From contig JAQSEB010000016.1 of assembly GCA_030063045.1 (NCBI GenBank), forward strand, positions 992,001 to 1,056,000: DNA of 64,000 nt. Reading direction: 5' to 3'. The position numbers were made by a program, and so were the translations under genes. The stretch's first letter is position 1. The number at the start of each line of letters is the position of its first letter. Source of the stretch: Pratylenchus scribneri. Lineage: Eukaryota > Nematoda > Chromadorea > Rhabditida > Pratylenchidae. The notes below the pieces were generated by a model. It saw only the letters and a program-made list of their open reading frames with translations. It was not told the origin of the DNA and made no database searches. Positions 1-10,859 of the stretch are shown piece after piece.

Positions 1-181
1 TTACAATTTTCAACCACTTTTTTTAACTCAGTTTTGCCCTTCAAAATATTTTTTTATAGAACTAAAAATCAAAGATGGAAAAAATTTATTCGGGGTGGGC
101 TGTGGGCTCCATATTTATGGTATTTATTTATTTATAAATGATGAAAATTAGTCAAATATTTTTACAAATATAAAATTATAC

Positions 182-694
182 CTTTATAATTTTTCTTTTC
201 AAAGTGTTCATTCGCTTCCTTCCAAAGCACATCCAATGACATTTCCTCCTTTCTACGCCATGCCGAAGCTCCTATTTGCTTCAATTGTTTCAAATCCGTT
301 GAAGGAATTGTCAGAATGTCGGAAGGTGATTCAACTCGGATGACCATTTGGACATTTCTTTTGCCCTGTTTGTCCCCTCCTCTAGGAATGAAATATTTTA
401 AATATGGCTCCTTTATGACAATAATTGAGTTGGCATGCATCCATGGCTCCTCGACAAAATTGTACAATTCCAAATGCTCAGTGTCACCATTCAAATCCTC
501 AATAAGCAAATTAATTGCAAAAAAGCCATTTAACTGGGTGCGCCGTGATGGCTCTTTGCCTTGGCCAAGTCGAGGTTTTGTCAATAAGCGGCACACTAGG
601 AAATGATCTTCATGCCATTTTGGAACCTGCATTTCGTTTAGCCGAATTGGCTTCAGATTTTCCAATGTAGGATGTTTACTAGAATAGCCTTGGC
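182..694 (-). CDS. TPR/SET-type protein, internal exon (partial gene)
   Basis: One long exon bounded by an acceptor (ttttag, 695-700) and a donor (g|gtataat, from 181). No start codon lies in frame, so the gene continues off the left edge. The protein reads LENLKPIRLNEMQ near its start, then a region with IEDLNGDTEHLELYNF, SIIVIKEPYLKYF and IRVESPSDILTI. It ends in the opening of a tetratricopeptide helix (LWKEANEHFEKKNYKGI). This order (a 'PI.L.E' lead-in, 'iveD.nGd.e.LqLyN', 'ikePYyK', 'irv.hpSDi', then TPR) is what I know from the N-terminal half of TPR-plus-SET lysine methyltransferase-like proteins. The SET domain itself is not in the window, so catalytic function cannot be assessed. The upstream exon holding the start was not found with confidence. 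Confidence 0.6.
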
Positions 695-1415
695 CTAAAA
701 TTTAAAAAATAACGGATTTTTTAATAAAAATTAAAAAATTAAATTCATTATGAATTTATATTTTTGTTTATAATTTTTGGAAAATTTTTTGTATATTTTA
801 TAACAAAATATTTACAATTTTTAGAGCCAACCAATCTTACATTTTTATAAATTCATATCAATCATGGCTCTTTAAACTGTATAAATACTCTATAATACCT
901 CATGGGGAATTATTTTTCAGCTTAAAAATTGGAAAGCGGATTTTCTCGAGCTCTAGTGAACCAAGAAAATTCAATAAAAAATTTTTAAACCACTCTGAAA
1001 AGAGCTATGGGTCCTCAAAATCGAGGTGAAGAATTATTAGAGATTTAGGTAGTAAAAGAGAATTTACGATATATCATATTCATATTAATCAAGCAATACA
1101 TCTATCAAGTATTAATACTTCTTTATCCTGAAATTATATTGTCAAAAAATTTTAATTTTTTAGTCAAAAAAACTTATAAATTATTGGTAAATTTCTTAAA
1201 ATAATTTCAATGATTTTTAAAAATTGAATTAATCTAATTCTGATTGACATAATTGAACAGACTTTTTGTCCCTGTCGTGTCGATGTCAGGGATAATTCAG
1301 TGTCGAGAATTAAAAAAATTGTGGAGATTGTAGTTAGGAAAAATTGGAAATAAAATTTAATTATCAAAATTTTCACTTATTGAAGTCTCCAAAATAGGAA
1401 CAACCCTCCATTAAA
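695..1415. other. Intron/intergenic, degenerate foldback copy
   Basis: No coding exon is convincing here. About 895-1060 carries 'catggggaattatttttc' and 'gggtcctcaaaatcgagg', a decayed copy of the element seen better at 4645-4900 and 30618-30873. Confidence 0.4.
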
Positions 1416-1616
1416 TTATTTTTGTAATTCACCTGTGATCCAAATTTCATTTTCAAATTTGTTTGGTCGCGGTAACGGCGCTTGTTTATTCAGTTTAATG
1501 TTCGCCTGAACCTCTTTGAGTTCATTCAAAATAATATTTTCCTCTTCACTATTTGGAAAAGGTTCCGCATATATAAGAAGAATAAGGGAAAAAATAATTA
1601 TTGTCGCTAGGAACAT
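1416..1616 (-). CDS. Candidate small secreted protein, 66 aa
   Basis: An ATG-started ORF whose first 17 residues (MFLATIIIFSLILLIYA) form a classic signal peptide, followed by an acidic then basic-proline tail (LNKQAPLPRPNKFENE). The ORF may end at its own stop, or splice out at acag|gtgaat near its 3' end (about 1435). No domain is recognised. It could be a separate small secreted protein or the first exon of the neighbouring minus-strand gene at 182-694, but no joining exon was found. Confidence is limited because it is short and lies in AT-rich sequence. Confidence 0.4.
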   Translation of the reverse strand: MFLATIIIFSLILLIYAEPFPNSEEENIILNELKEVQANIKLNKQAPLPRPNKFENEIWITGELQK

Positions 1617-3085
1617 TTTCAGGAAAAATTTTTCAACTTCTATCGGAAAAAATCGCTGAAAATAGATAAAATTGGATAAATTATGAAAAAATATATTGAA
1701 AAATATTTACGCTTATTTTTTCCCAATAAGCTTAAATTAATTTTTATTAAAATAATTTAAGTAAAAATGAATAAGAATGATGTCTTTTTAGAAAGTCTGA
1801 ATGATTTTTAAGAATCTTTTGTCCAAAAGATTATAAATATAAATAATTTTAATATATTTGGATCATTAGACCCCACAAAGGTATTTGTTATTTATACAGG
1901 ATAGATTTTTTCAACCAACATTACCTCAATTATCCTCAAATTGGTCAATTCTAAAAACACCTAAAATCATTTTTTTCATTGTTTTACAATCAAATATGAG
2001 TGAAAATTTTTGAAATCTGTTCGGTATTCTGTATAATTAAAAAGTACCCCCACATAGATTAGGCAGTCAATCGGTGTAGTTCATCAAAAAGTTAGATTGG
2101 CCTAAAAAATTCATTAGTCATTTGGATCAAAATAAAAAAAGTCAACCAAAAACTATAATTTTAAGAAATTTAATTTTAAAATATTTTTTAATATTTTCTA
2201 AAAACAAATTTTCAGGTTCCCACAATGAAATTTTGAGTGAAATTCCGTTAATAAAATTAGCAAGGCAAAAAATAGGGTTCCATATAAGGCAATTTGGAAA
2301 ATGTCAGCTATATAATATTGAGAGGAAAAACTATCAAAAAAAGAATTTCGCCAACTTGAAAAAATAAAGTTAAACTAACCTTTTTTTAATATTATATAAC
2401 CTCCTGCCTCCATTTGCCAAGGGCCCAATAGAAAACTGCCCTCCCCTTTCTATGCTGAATGAAAGTGTGGCATTTGGCTGGGAGCCCAGAAATTCATTGT
2501 AGGATATGGCACTAGATTTTGGCCGAAAAATGGGCTGAATGCACTCATTGTAGGGAGTGAATATTGCTGCTGGATTTGGGCTGAAAAATGGGCTGGGCCC
2601 TCAGACTCATTGGGGGGGGGGGGGGGTGGATATTTCTGCTGGATTTGGGCCGATCAAAATGGGCGCCCACTGAAAATAACAAAACAAACAATAAATTGGG
2701 CACAAAAAACAAAATCCAGACTTACTATAATGGGAAAAAATTTTTTTGAAATGTCGAAATTTTCGCATATTCTTATTCAACTCGTCGAGCACAATCGAAT
2801 GAAATATTATTTGTATGTTTTTGATTGATTTAATAAAAATATAGGGACACAATAATGGGGAATGGAATCATGCTACGACATTGAATTGTGAAACTTTTGA
2901 CAATTCATTTAATTCCATTCAATTTTTTTCCATCATTTTCATCTACCGTAAAGCTTTAACGGATTTAATTGGAAAACAATGTATAAAAGAAAATAAATTA
3001 GAAGCAATAAAATTAATGCATAATAAATAGAGATGGGCTGAAAAACGAGATCGGCTGCAACATATGATTTCTTCAGATAATTTTG
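1617..3085. other. Intergenic, no gene recognised
   Basis: AT-rich DNA. A somewhat GC-richer patch at 2400-2700 contains a 14-nt G run (about 2612-2625) and repeated 'gggctgaat/ggccgaaaaatgggctg' motifs, probably an old repeat. Short ORFs on both strands here read through low-complexity sequence and show no domain. Confidence 0.4.
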
Positions 3086-3089
3086 GAAG

Positions 3090-3360
3090 TCATTTAATTT
3101 GGCAACAAAAACACTGAATTTGGCAGCAACCTTTCGTGTCGAAAAAATTATATTTTTGAGGCCATATAACTTGGCCAAATCAGACTTATTTAAGATTCCC
3201 TAACCCCTAGCCCTTAGCCCCTAATCCCATCCTGCCCTGAACCCTAACCCTAGCCCTAAACCCCTAATTAGGGCCAAGTTATATGGCCTCAAAAATATAA
3301 TTTTTTTCGACACGAAAGATTGTTGCCAAATTCAGTGTTTTGTTGCCAAATTAAGTTTAT
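3090..3360. repeat. Foldback element, family F1 (copy 1)
   Basis: Two arms of about 90-100 nt are inverted copies of each other: 'ggcaacaaaaacactgaat' through 'ggccatataacttggcc' on the left (3090-3178), and the same read backwards on the right (about 3268-3357). The loop is a run of degenerate 'ccctaa/ccctagccc' units resembling a telomeric repeat. Other copies are at 9467-9746 and 35706-35924. No coding capacity, so this is a non-autonomous MITE-like element. Confidence 0.75.
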
Positions 3361-3779
3361 CTCGTTAATTTTACCTAATATTATAAATAATACAAATATT
3401 GATTTGATATGCTAATGCTTATAATTTAAATTTAGAATTTAATTATGGAATATAAAATTTACATATAAGATTGCATTTATGGGATTAAATAAGAAATTGA
3501 CTTATAAAAAAATCGATAAGAATATATTGAAATTGGCCATCCTCGAGAAGCAAATGAATGCATTTTTAATTCAATTATTTTTGTGTTCATGCCTTCCTCA
3601 AATATACGAATTTTCTGCGAAATAATTCAGCATTAGCTTTCATGTCAATTTTCGAATTAAAAAGGAGGCCACAAGTTTTGACAAAACAGTTAACATAATC
3701 ATCGCAAACAATTGGTTTAAAATTCTTAACAAATAAATTAATAAAATCTCATCCATAGGGCATCAAATGAACTTTATTC

Positions 3780-3990
3780 ACTTTTTGGATGGATAATTTT
3801 TAATTTGTCTGGAATTAAGTTTGCCTATGTGGAAAAGAATTGCATTTTGGATGGAAATTATTATTTGGGTAGAAAGAAGTTTGTCTATCTGGCAAAAGAA
3901 TTGCATTTTGGATGGATAATTTTTATTAGGATGGAATTAAGTTTGCCTATGTGGCAAATGAAAGGGATTTACGTTTTGTATGGATAATTA
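3780..3990 (+). promoter_or_regulatory. Upstream imperfect tandem repeat of secreted gene 1
   Basis: Three imperfect repeats of about 60 bp, each with 'gcattttggatggataatt' followed by 'gaattaagtttgcctatgtggcaaa' or a variant. The same block recurs upstream of the second cysteine-rich gene (46670-46950), so it was probably copied with the gene or retained as an upstream control region. Function is inferred only from this shared position. Confidence 0.5.
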
Positions 3991-4151
3991 TGGATTATCC
4001 GTGAAAGTTAAACGGGTGACTTTTATGGAAGATTTTGATCATCCGTGTAAAGTTATATGAGTGATCAACGAAGCAAAATTATTCGCACTTTGGGCCCACG
4101 GATTTGGATAATTTTTTTTTGTTTGTACAGACACTTTGTCTCATTTGGAAG

Positions 4152-4168
4152 CATTTATAAGCCCATTA
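4152..4168 (+). promoter_or_regulatory. TATA-like promoter of secreted gene 1
   Basis: 'atttataagcccatt' lies about 75 nt before the start codon. The same 'tttataagcccatt' stands at the equivalent place (about 47070) before the second gene. The conservation amid otherwise diverged flanks suggests a core promoter. Confidence 0.45.
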
Positions 4169-4238
4169 GGAAGTCGCATAAACTCATCATTTTCCAATCA
4201 TTTTCCATCCCAAATATTTAAATATTTTCCGAAATAAA

Positions 4239-5340
4239 ATGGCTTCCAACAAAAATGCCTTCCCGATGTTATTTCTGGTGTTGACCATTTTGTTGATTCA
4301 ACAGCATTTTGTGCAGGTGGACGGTCAACAATGTAAAACGAACATTGGTATGTTTAGTAAACACTCAAAATATCATTTTTATTAATACCATTTCAGATTG
4401 TCCGGGTGCTCGTACATGCAATACTGATGTAGGCCGTTGCCTGGTCTTAAATTTCCGACGTGCGTACAAATAATTTGTTGTTTTCCAATTCCTAAAATTA
4501 ATTTATAAAGATTTTGATTGCAAGTAAAAAATAATTTCTGGCTAATTTTTTCTAAATGATTTTCTCTTTGATTTCTAGTGATTTTTCGGTGCAGCAAAAC
4601 AAAAAATTGATATCAATTTTTTCATATTTTATAATTTTATAGTAAAATACCATATAGTATACTCTTTTAATTTCCCACTCTCTAATAATTCCCCACCTGC
4701 GACTTTTAGGACCCATAAGCTCCCGAGTGAATTTAAAAAAAAATTATTACATTTTCTTATTTCCCTAAAGCTCTAGAAAATCCGCCAACTATAAATCGTT
4801 CAAAAATGTCCATAAATTAGGGAGTTTGACCAAAATTTTCTCAATTTTTTGAGTGGTTGAAAAATAATTCCCCATGGGGAATTAAAAGCGTTTATAACAT
4901 TTTTTCATTAAAATAGAAAGAGAAGAAAATTTTTAAAAATTTTCCATTGTCCCTCATTAGGTATTATCATAGCAAATTTATGTAGGGTAGGCATTGCCAC
5001 AAGATAGAAAATACCATGAAATGGATGTAAGAATTATGTTCAACAATCCCAAAATCTTTAATAAGAAATTTTTGAAAATAAAATAATTTTAATAATCCCA
5101 ATTCTTAAGTATTACCACAATTTAAGCAATTAATCAAGAAAAAAAGGGACAAAAATTTTAACAAACTGATATTTAAAAATATTATTGAAAGAAATAGGAT
5201 ATTTCTAATTTTCTCGGATAACTTTTTTATAATTAGACCCACTGGACAAAATTATTTTATTCCATTATGAATTTTTAGCATGCAAACAGAATTCGGATTG
5301 TTGGATTAACAGTTGCAAAGATGGTGTCTGTAAAACATAG
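4239..5340 (+). CDS. Small secreted cysteine-rich protein 1 (77 aa, three exons)
   Basis: Exons 4239-4347, 4397-4459 and 5279-5340 (109+63+62 nt) join in phase with GT-AG borders and end at TAG. The first ~29 residues are a signal peptide with a hydrophobic core (LFLVLTILLIQ). The mature part of about 48 residues carries eight cysteines arranged as two similar halves, each reading C-x5-C-x(4-5)-C-x(4-6)-C with the signature 'D..G.C'. This suggests a disulfide-stabilised extracellular peptide, with an internal duplication. The signal peptide closely matches that of the gene at 47165-48151 (shared 'SNKNAF', 'ILLIQQ', 'V.GQ'), so the two are paralogues. No enzyme motif is present. Secreted effectors, antimicrobial peptides and venom-like knottins can all look like this, and I cannot choose among them. 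Intron 2 holds a foldback element (4645-4900). Confidence 0.75.
4645..4900. repeat. Foldback element, family F3, in intron of secreted gene 1
   Basis: Begins 'agtatactcttttaattt' and ends 'ggggaattaaaagcgttta', with internal 'ctctaataattcccc' and 'gacttttaggaccc'. It matches the better-preserved copy at 30618-30873. Non-coding. Confidence 0.6.
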
Positions 5341-5652
5341 AATGTGAATGTGGACGCGAAACACATTCCTTTTCCAAGACAGATGAAAATGATGATGAAA
5401 AAGAAATAAAATGTGAATATGATTAAATTTGTTAACAAAAAATTAAATCAAATTCAATTATTAAATAAATTGCAAGATCCGATATTTGCTCTTATGATTT
5501 GATAAATGTTATTTGAGTAAAATATTAATATTTTATTAATATTTTTATATTAACACCAGAAAATTAAATATTTTACTTAAAAAAATGAGAAAATTTCACT
5601 TCTTTTCACAGTCGACCCTCTTTTTAGTTCCTTTTAGAGTCGACCTACAAAT

Positions 5653-5786
5653 TAGAGTTGGAGAGAGTCGGTTAACCGATCCGAAACCGAGGATTTTAGG
5701 CCCAAAAACCGAAACCGAGATTCCAAAACCGACCAAAACCGAAATCGAGGACCCCGGTTTAAAACCGGCTCTCTCCAATCCTACTA
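5653..5786. repeat. GC-richer foldback element
   Basis: 'ggagagagtcggttaacc' on the left pairs with 'ccggctctctcc' on the right. The centre is a run of 'ccgaaaccgag' variants, unlike the AT-rich surroundings. The rest of 5341-6233 shows no gene. Confidence 0.55.
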
Positions 5787-6233
5787 AAAACAACCAAACC
5801 CAATACCCATAAAATGATATATCATTTGATAGAGCTCGACGAACTGAATAAGAATATACAAAAAATTTCCACAAGATAAACACTAATTTCAATTACTAGT
5901 TATTTAAAAACAGAATTTTGTGCCCATATATCCCTCGTTTGACAGTTGGGGAATTTTTGGAATTTTGGGTATTTGGTTGTTTGACAAATCAATCTATCGA
6001 TTTTGTTGCGCCCAATTTTGCCAGCAATTCTATTGATTTCAGTCAATATGGAAAGACGGAAAGCATTGACAAACTGAGTGAGATGAGCAAAATGGCCTAG
6101 TCATCCATCAAAATCATTTGGGAATAAAAAAGCCCCGCTGATCCGCGGATTTTAATTACCTATTTTTAATTTGACTAAATAATTTATTATTTTTTTCATA
6201 AAAATAAATAATAAATACCATTTTAGAGAAACA

Positions 6234-8816
6234 ATGAAAAAATTACAAACTTCCTTATTACAAAATTCGCTATTGTTTTTTCTGTTTCAATTGTTATTAA
6301 AGCCAAATGTGGCTGTATTGACAGCATCAAATGATCAGCAAGACCAACAAATTGAAAATATTGTCCAAAATTCACATCAACAAAGTGAAAAACCAACATC
6401 ACAAATTTATTGGGCTGTGGCAAAGGGCAAAGTGAAAGGCATTTACAAAACTTGGGAAGAATGTTTGGAAAATATCCGTGATTACCCTGATGCATATATG
6501 CGCACATTTGACAGTGTAGAAGAGGCAAAATATTTTATCGACCATCCAGATGAATTCAAAATTTCATTGGAAGGCGGTAGTCAAACTGGTCAGCGCGAAT
6601 ATTTCTACAACGATGCCGATGACAGTACAATTAAACAAATTGACGGAACAGAAAAAGAACGATTTGTTGCCAGGCCAACTAAATTTGGTAGCTTAAATAT
6701 TTATAACTCATTAGTTGAAATATTAAGATGGATACTATATTTTTAATTTGTTAAAAAATGTAGAGATATGACAACATTTTTACTTAATTTGACGAAAAAC
6801 ATATAAAAGTTTAGCCGGCCGGTTAGTCGTGGCCAGTTTGTCCTGCTGCTGGCCATTTTACCCACAGAGCTTATTTGTGGTCGCCCTATATGTCACCGGC
6901 CGATTTGTCGCCGTTTATTAACTCATGTTAACCAGCAGTTCGGATGATTTTGGTATCAAATTAAAGAGCAGTCTTTTGGCAATTCAATGATATTATTTAA
7001 ATTGGTTCAGATTTAATGAAATTATGCCTCAAAATAAAGACCCTTGAGAATTCCGATAATCTCAAGTAAAATTCGCTTTAAATTAGTTTTTTGAGTACAA
7101 CTTTATCAAATCTGAACTAATTTAAATAAAAATAATATCATTGGAAAGACAAAAGACTGCTCTTTAATTTGATACAAAAATCATCCGAATTGGTTAGGAA
7201 CTTGATAAATTATTAAATGACGATAAATCGGCCGACAACAAATTGGGCGAAGTCAAATGGGCTTCCAAGTCCTAGAAAATCCCCAGAACCAATTTTTGAA
7301 AAATCGAAAAAAATTTGGGACCTCAATTCCGAAAGAATGCCGTATTTACCAATTATTATTTTTAACTCTATAAAATCCATTTCATCAAAGATTTATAGAC
7401 AGTTTATTATATGGTTTGAAGGCACCTACTACTACTGTACGTGCCGTTTTCACTGATGGCTCAACCTACGAGGATCAAACTTCCATTGGAGTGTTCTGGG
7501 GCGATGATGATCCAAAGAATTGCGGGGAAATTATTCCTGATGCAAAAAAGGACAGCGGCGAATTACATGCCATAATTAGGGCAATGGAAGATGGGCTAAA
7601 GTTGAATTTGGATGGATTGGCCATTATGACGGATTACAAACATGGCATAATTGTGATCAAAGACCATTTGGAAAAGTTGAAAGGCATGCAAAATTTTCAT
7701 CCTAAATTATTCCTCTAAAGGATCTTTTTCCCCTAATACCGTATTTATTCCATTTAAGCCTCGGGGCTTAAAAATTTCAGAGACCCTCCGAGGTGGGAAC
7801 TTTTCTGAATTTTGGAAACAAAAATTGCTTATTTCGGCCTAATTTCACCGCTAAATTGGTTAGTTTTGAAATGAATTTTTCGATAGGGGGCTTAAAATAG
7901 AGAAGGGGCTTCCAATAGAGAGGGGGCTTAAAATAGAATAAATACGGTAATTAAAAATGATCTGAGCTGATTTTTTTTACAAAATCATTAAAATGTTAGA
8001 AACTCTGGATAAAATAATCCAAATTTTTCAAAGTGAATATATTAATTGAATATTTGTTCGCTTTATTTACCTAGTTCTGCTGAAAACCAGAGTCGGTTCC
8101 GGGCCGGACTCGACCCGGATTTTATCCGGGCCCAGGCTCGGAATCCGGGTCATTTGGGACATTCCCGGGAAATCCCGGGTTTCCCGGCCCGGTCCGGAAA
8201 AATTTTGAATAAAAACTTAGCTACCCGGGCCCGGCAAATCTGAAAAACCGGACTATATTGAAAACCATGCACCGAATTCTTAAGCAAATAAAATTTAGCA
8301 CTATAACATAAATTGAAATATTTGATTATTTTTTTTGTGTGTGAATTTGGTTGCCTTCCATTTAATGATTTTGTAAAAAAAATCTAAAGATATTCCATCT
8401 CATGGTTATGGGACTGAAAAGAGTCTTTATTTAGGGTAAAATTTTTTGGGAAAAAGTTTCGGGAAAAGTATAATTTTTATGCTAGATTTTTCTGGGGAAT
8501 AAAAGTTTTTTTGGGGGGGGGGGGGTGCGAGGGTGGGATTTTGGAAAATAAAATGTTATCTATAACTTAAAGACGGCAACAATGAATGGCTCGAATTGCT
8601 CCTACGCACATTGAATTGTATCGAAAAATAAAAAAGCTTCGTCAAAAATATTTTAACAAGGGTTTTCCCGTCTATTTTGTCAAAGTCGATGCGCACAAAG
8701 GTGTCTATGGCAATAATCAGGCGGATCGGTTGGCCAGAAAGGCGCGCAATGTTGTATCGCATTATGTGGTACCAAATCATGGTGAGATGGGTGGAAAATG
8801 TTGCTGCCGAAATTAA
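6234..8816 (+). CDS. RNase H1-like protein with signal peptide; frame break in last exon
   Basis: Exon 1 (6234-6687) encodes a hydrophobic leader (SLLFFLFQLLL, about residues 11-24) and an RNase H1 N-terminal hybrid-binding domain (YWAVAKGKVKGIYKTWEEC... TFDSVEEAKYFI). Exon 2 (7399-7683) carries FTDGS, SGELHA and MTDYKHG. Exon 3 (from 8573) carries WLELLLRTLN, then VKVDAHKG and NQADRLARKA. These supply the D-E-D-D catalytic residues and the histidine loop of the RNase H fold, which cuts RNA in RNA:DNA hybrids. Exon 2 appears to end at a GC donor (g|gcatgc). In exon 3, WLELLLRTLN and KKLRQKYFNKG lie in different frames separated by an A-rich run (8624-8637). One missing base would explain this: a pseudogene mutation or a homopolymer sequencing error. 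The C-terminus is uncertain (TAA at 8814-8816, or a donor at about 8781). The leader could be secretory or, less likely, mitochondrial. Confidence 0.7.
6810..7250. repeat. Foldback element in intron 1 of the RNase H-like gene
   Basis: Arms of about 80 nt (around 6941-7020 and 7108-7190) are inverted copies: 'ttaaagagcagtcttttg' against 'caaaagactgctctttaa', and 'gatgattttggtatcaaatt' against 'aatttgatacaaaaatcatc'. Outer 'gccggcc/cggccgat' motifs lie at both ends. It fills most of the intron 6688-7398. Confidence 0.65.
7736..7950. repeat. Terminal-inverted-repeat element
   Basis: Starts 'taccgtatttattc' and ends 'gaataaatacggta', with 'gggggcttaaaatagag' repeated inside. It lies in the last intron of the RNase H-like gene. 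A related terminus pair (taccgtattttcc ... ggaaaatacggta) bounds 39834-40267. Confidence 0.65.
8086..8262. repeat. GC-rich 'ccggg' foldback block
   Basis: A GC-rich island with many nested ccggg/cccgg pairs ('tcccgggaaatcccgggttt', 'gggccggactcgacccgg'). A related block is at 18861-18997. It lies in the last intron of the RNase H-like gene and is non-coding. Confidence 0.55.
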
Positions 8817-8864
8817 TTAATTTTTATAATAAATAATAATAATAATAATAAATCTCGGTTGGCC

Positions 8865-9207
8865 GACACTTGCGGACCCGACACTTGAGGACCAAATGGT
8901 CTGGCGCCGATGTTGGTAAAGCTATTGTGGATTTCTTTATAGCATATTAATAGGCATAAAATTAGCTATAAAATGATATCAAAAGCATTGGCCAATGTTG
9001 AATATTCATCGAGTTATGGCCAAAAAATCATGGATTTAATTGAAATTGTGTTTTTGGATGTTTTTTGGCCATAACTCGGTGAATATTAACAATGGCTAAT
9101 GTTTTTGATATCATTTTGTAGCTAATTTTATGCCTAATATTATGCCATAAATAATTCCAAAACAATTTTACCACCATCGGCGCCAGACCGTTTCGTCCGC
9201 AAGTGTC
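8865..9207. repeat. Foldback element, family F2 (copy 1)
   Basis: Ends 'gacacttgcgga' and 'tccgcaagtgtc' are exact inverted repeats. Further pairs inside are 'aaattagctataaaatgata' with its inverse, and 'gagttatggccaaaaaa' with 'ttttttggccataactc'. Other copies are at 34976-35317 and, more diverged, 44115-44457. Confidence 0.75.
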
Positions 9208-9389
9208 ATAATACGATAAATCTCGGCCTAACAAAGGCTAATATTTTGGTCTAAAGGATTCATTTGGATCGATATCCATGAATTGAAAATTAACTAAAAG
9301 ACTTTTTAAAGAAAGTCTCCAAAAGTAGAGATCGTATGTAATCAGTATTCGGAAAATGGTGTTGTAACTAGATTTAAATTACCAAGATA

Positions 9390-9955
9390 TCTCGGTCTCG
9401 TTTTCATCTCAATTTTTTGGAAAAATGACCGTGTCGAGACAGAGTTCACGGGATTCGAAAAAGGAAGTCATTTAATTTGGCAACAAAAACACTGAATTTG
9501 GCAACAACCTTTCGTGTCGAAAAATATTATATTTTTGAGGCCATATAACTTGGCTAAATCAGACTTATTTAAGATTCCCTAACTCCTAACCCATAGCCCC
9601 TAATCACATCCTGCCCTGAACACTAACTCTAGTCCTAAATCCCTAGATAGGGCCAAGTTATATGGCCTCAAAAATATAATTTTTTTTCGACACGAAAGGT
9701 TGTTGCCAAATTCAGTGTTTTTGTTGCCAAATTAAGTTTATCTCGTTCGAAAAATAACGGAGATATCGCCGATAGCAAGATTTTCCCTTCAAAAATTATT
9801 AGAATTTGACCGAGACGAGACATAGATGACCCAGATATCTCGGTCTTGGTCAATCTCGTTTTTTTCCCAAAAATTGACCGTAACATGACCGAGATCTCGG
9901 GAAAATCTCGGTTCGAGATCTCGGGATATCTCGGCGAGATCTCGTCCCGGGTAGA
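9390..9955. repeat. 'ctcggtc' foldback repeat split by an F1 insertion
   Basis: The outer element is built of 'atatctcggtctcg' motifs and their inverses (left 9390-9465, right 9747-9955). A complete F1 foldback (9467-9746) sits inside it, so F1 inserted after the outer element. Confidence 0.6.
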
Positions 9956-10859
9956 ACATTAATTATAACAAATTAATTAAACTTTCTCAATGAAATTTAT
10001 TTTTTAAGGTATCTATACAAATTTTTGACATTATTTTTTAGGTATTTTTACAAATCATAGTCATACTGTTGGAACAGGAATCAGGAATCCAAGACGTTTC
10101 CTGAATAAACTACCAAAAGCAATTGATTTTTATTTAAAGGAAAGCAACATTAAAATGGAAAAGAATAATTGAATTTAAGAAGGCGAATCGGCGATTCTAA
10201 TTTTTTTTGCATTTATTATAAAATTTTTAAAATTGAATTTTTGAAAAAATTTTGTTTTTTTATTTTTTGGGAAAAAATCAGCTAAACTTTTTAATTTTTA
10301 AGAAAAAAAAAAAACAGTACGAAAATATTTTTTCAACATCGTTAAGTTATGGATCATCAATCAATTTGATTTTTTCCTATTCCCTATGCTCCAGGGTCAA
10401 AACTATTTTCCTTGGTCGACTTCCCTTTTTAATTCTCTCTTTTTCATTATGTTGGTTCGGCTTCGAATTCTTGTTTCATCAGATTTTTTAATGCCTCTAC
10501 AGTCCAGGGTTTCGGCCGGGACCGGGAATATGCCTGTTACACTCCCTCATTTCCCCTAGTTTACTTTTAATTATTAAATTTAATTTGTATCTAAAGATTT
10601 ATTTGGAAAAAAGGCGGTTTAAAAATCAGTGGGATAATAGTAAATATTTTTTACGATTTCTTCTGTAATTTACCGAATATTGTAGCCATAATATTGGTGC
10701 GATTTCTGATTTGCTAACAATTTAAATTTGAATTTTGAAATAGAAAAATTTTACTTTAAATTAGCTTTATCGAATTTAATAGGAAATTCGATTTATAAAA
10801 GCAAATAAATAAGAATAAATTAAAATTCGTAATCCCAGAATCAATTATGCAATTTTAAT
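9956..10859. other. Intergenic, no gene recognised
   Basis: AT-rich sequence between the nested repeat and the end of zinc-finger gene A. Short ORFs are low-complexity and show no conserved motif. Confidence 0.4.

Noticed and set aside
2607..2852. ORFs over the poly-G tract
   Set aside because: Low-complexity reading on both strands with no domain and no splice support.
7399..8816. Retrotransposon-derived RNase H
   Set aside because: The N-terminal hybrid-binding domain and lack of reverse transcriptase or integrase around it indicate a cellular RNase H1-type gene.
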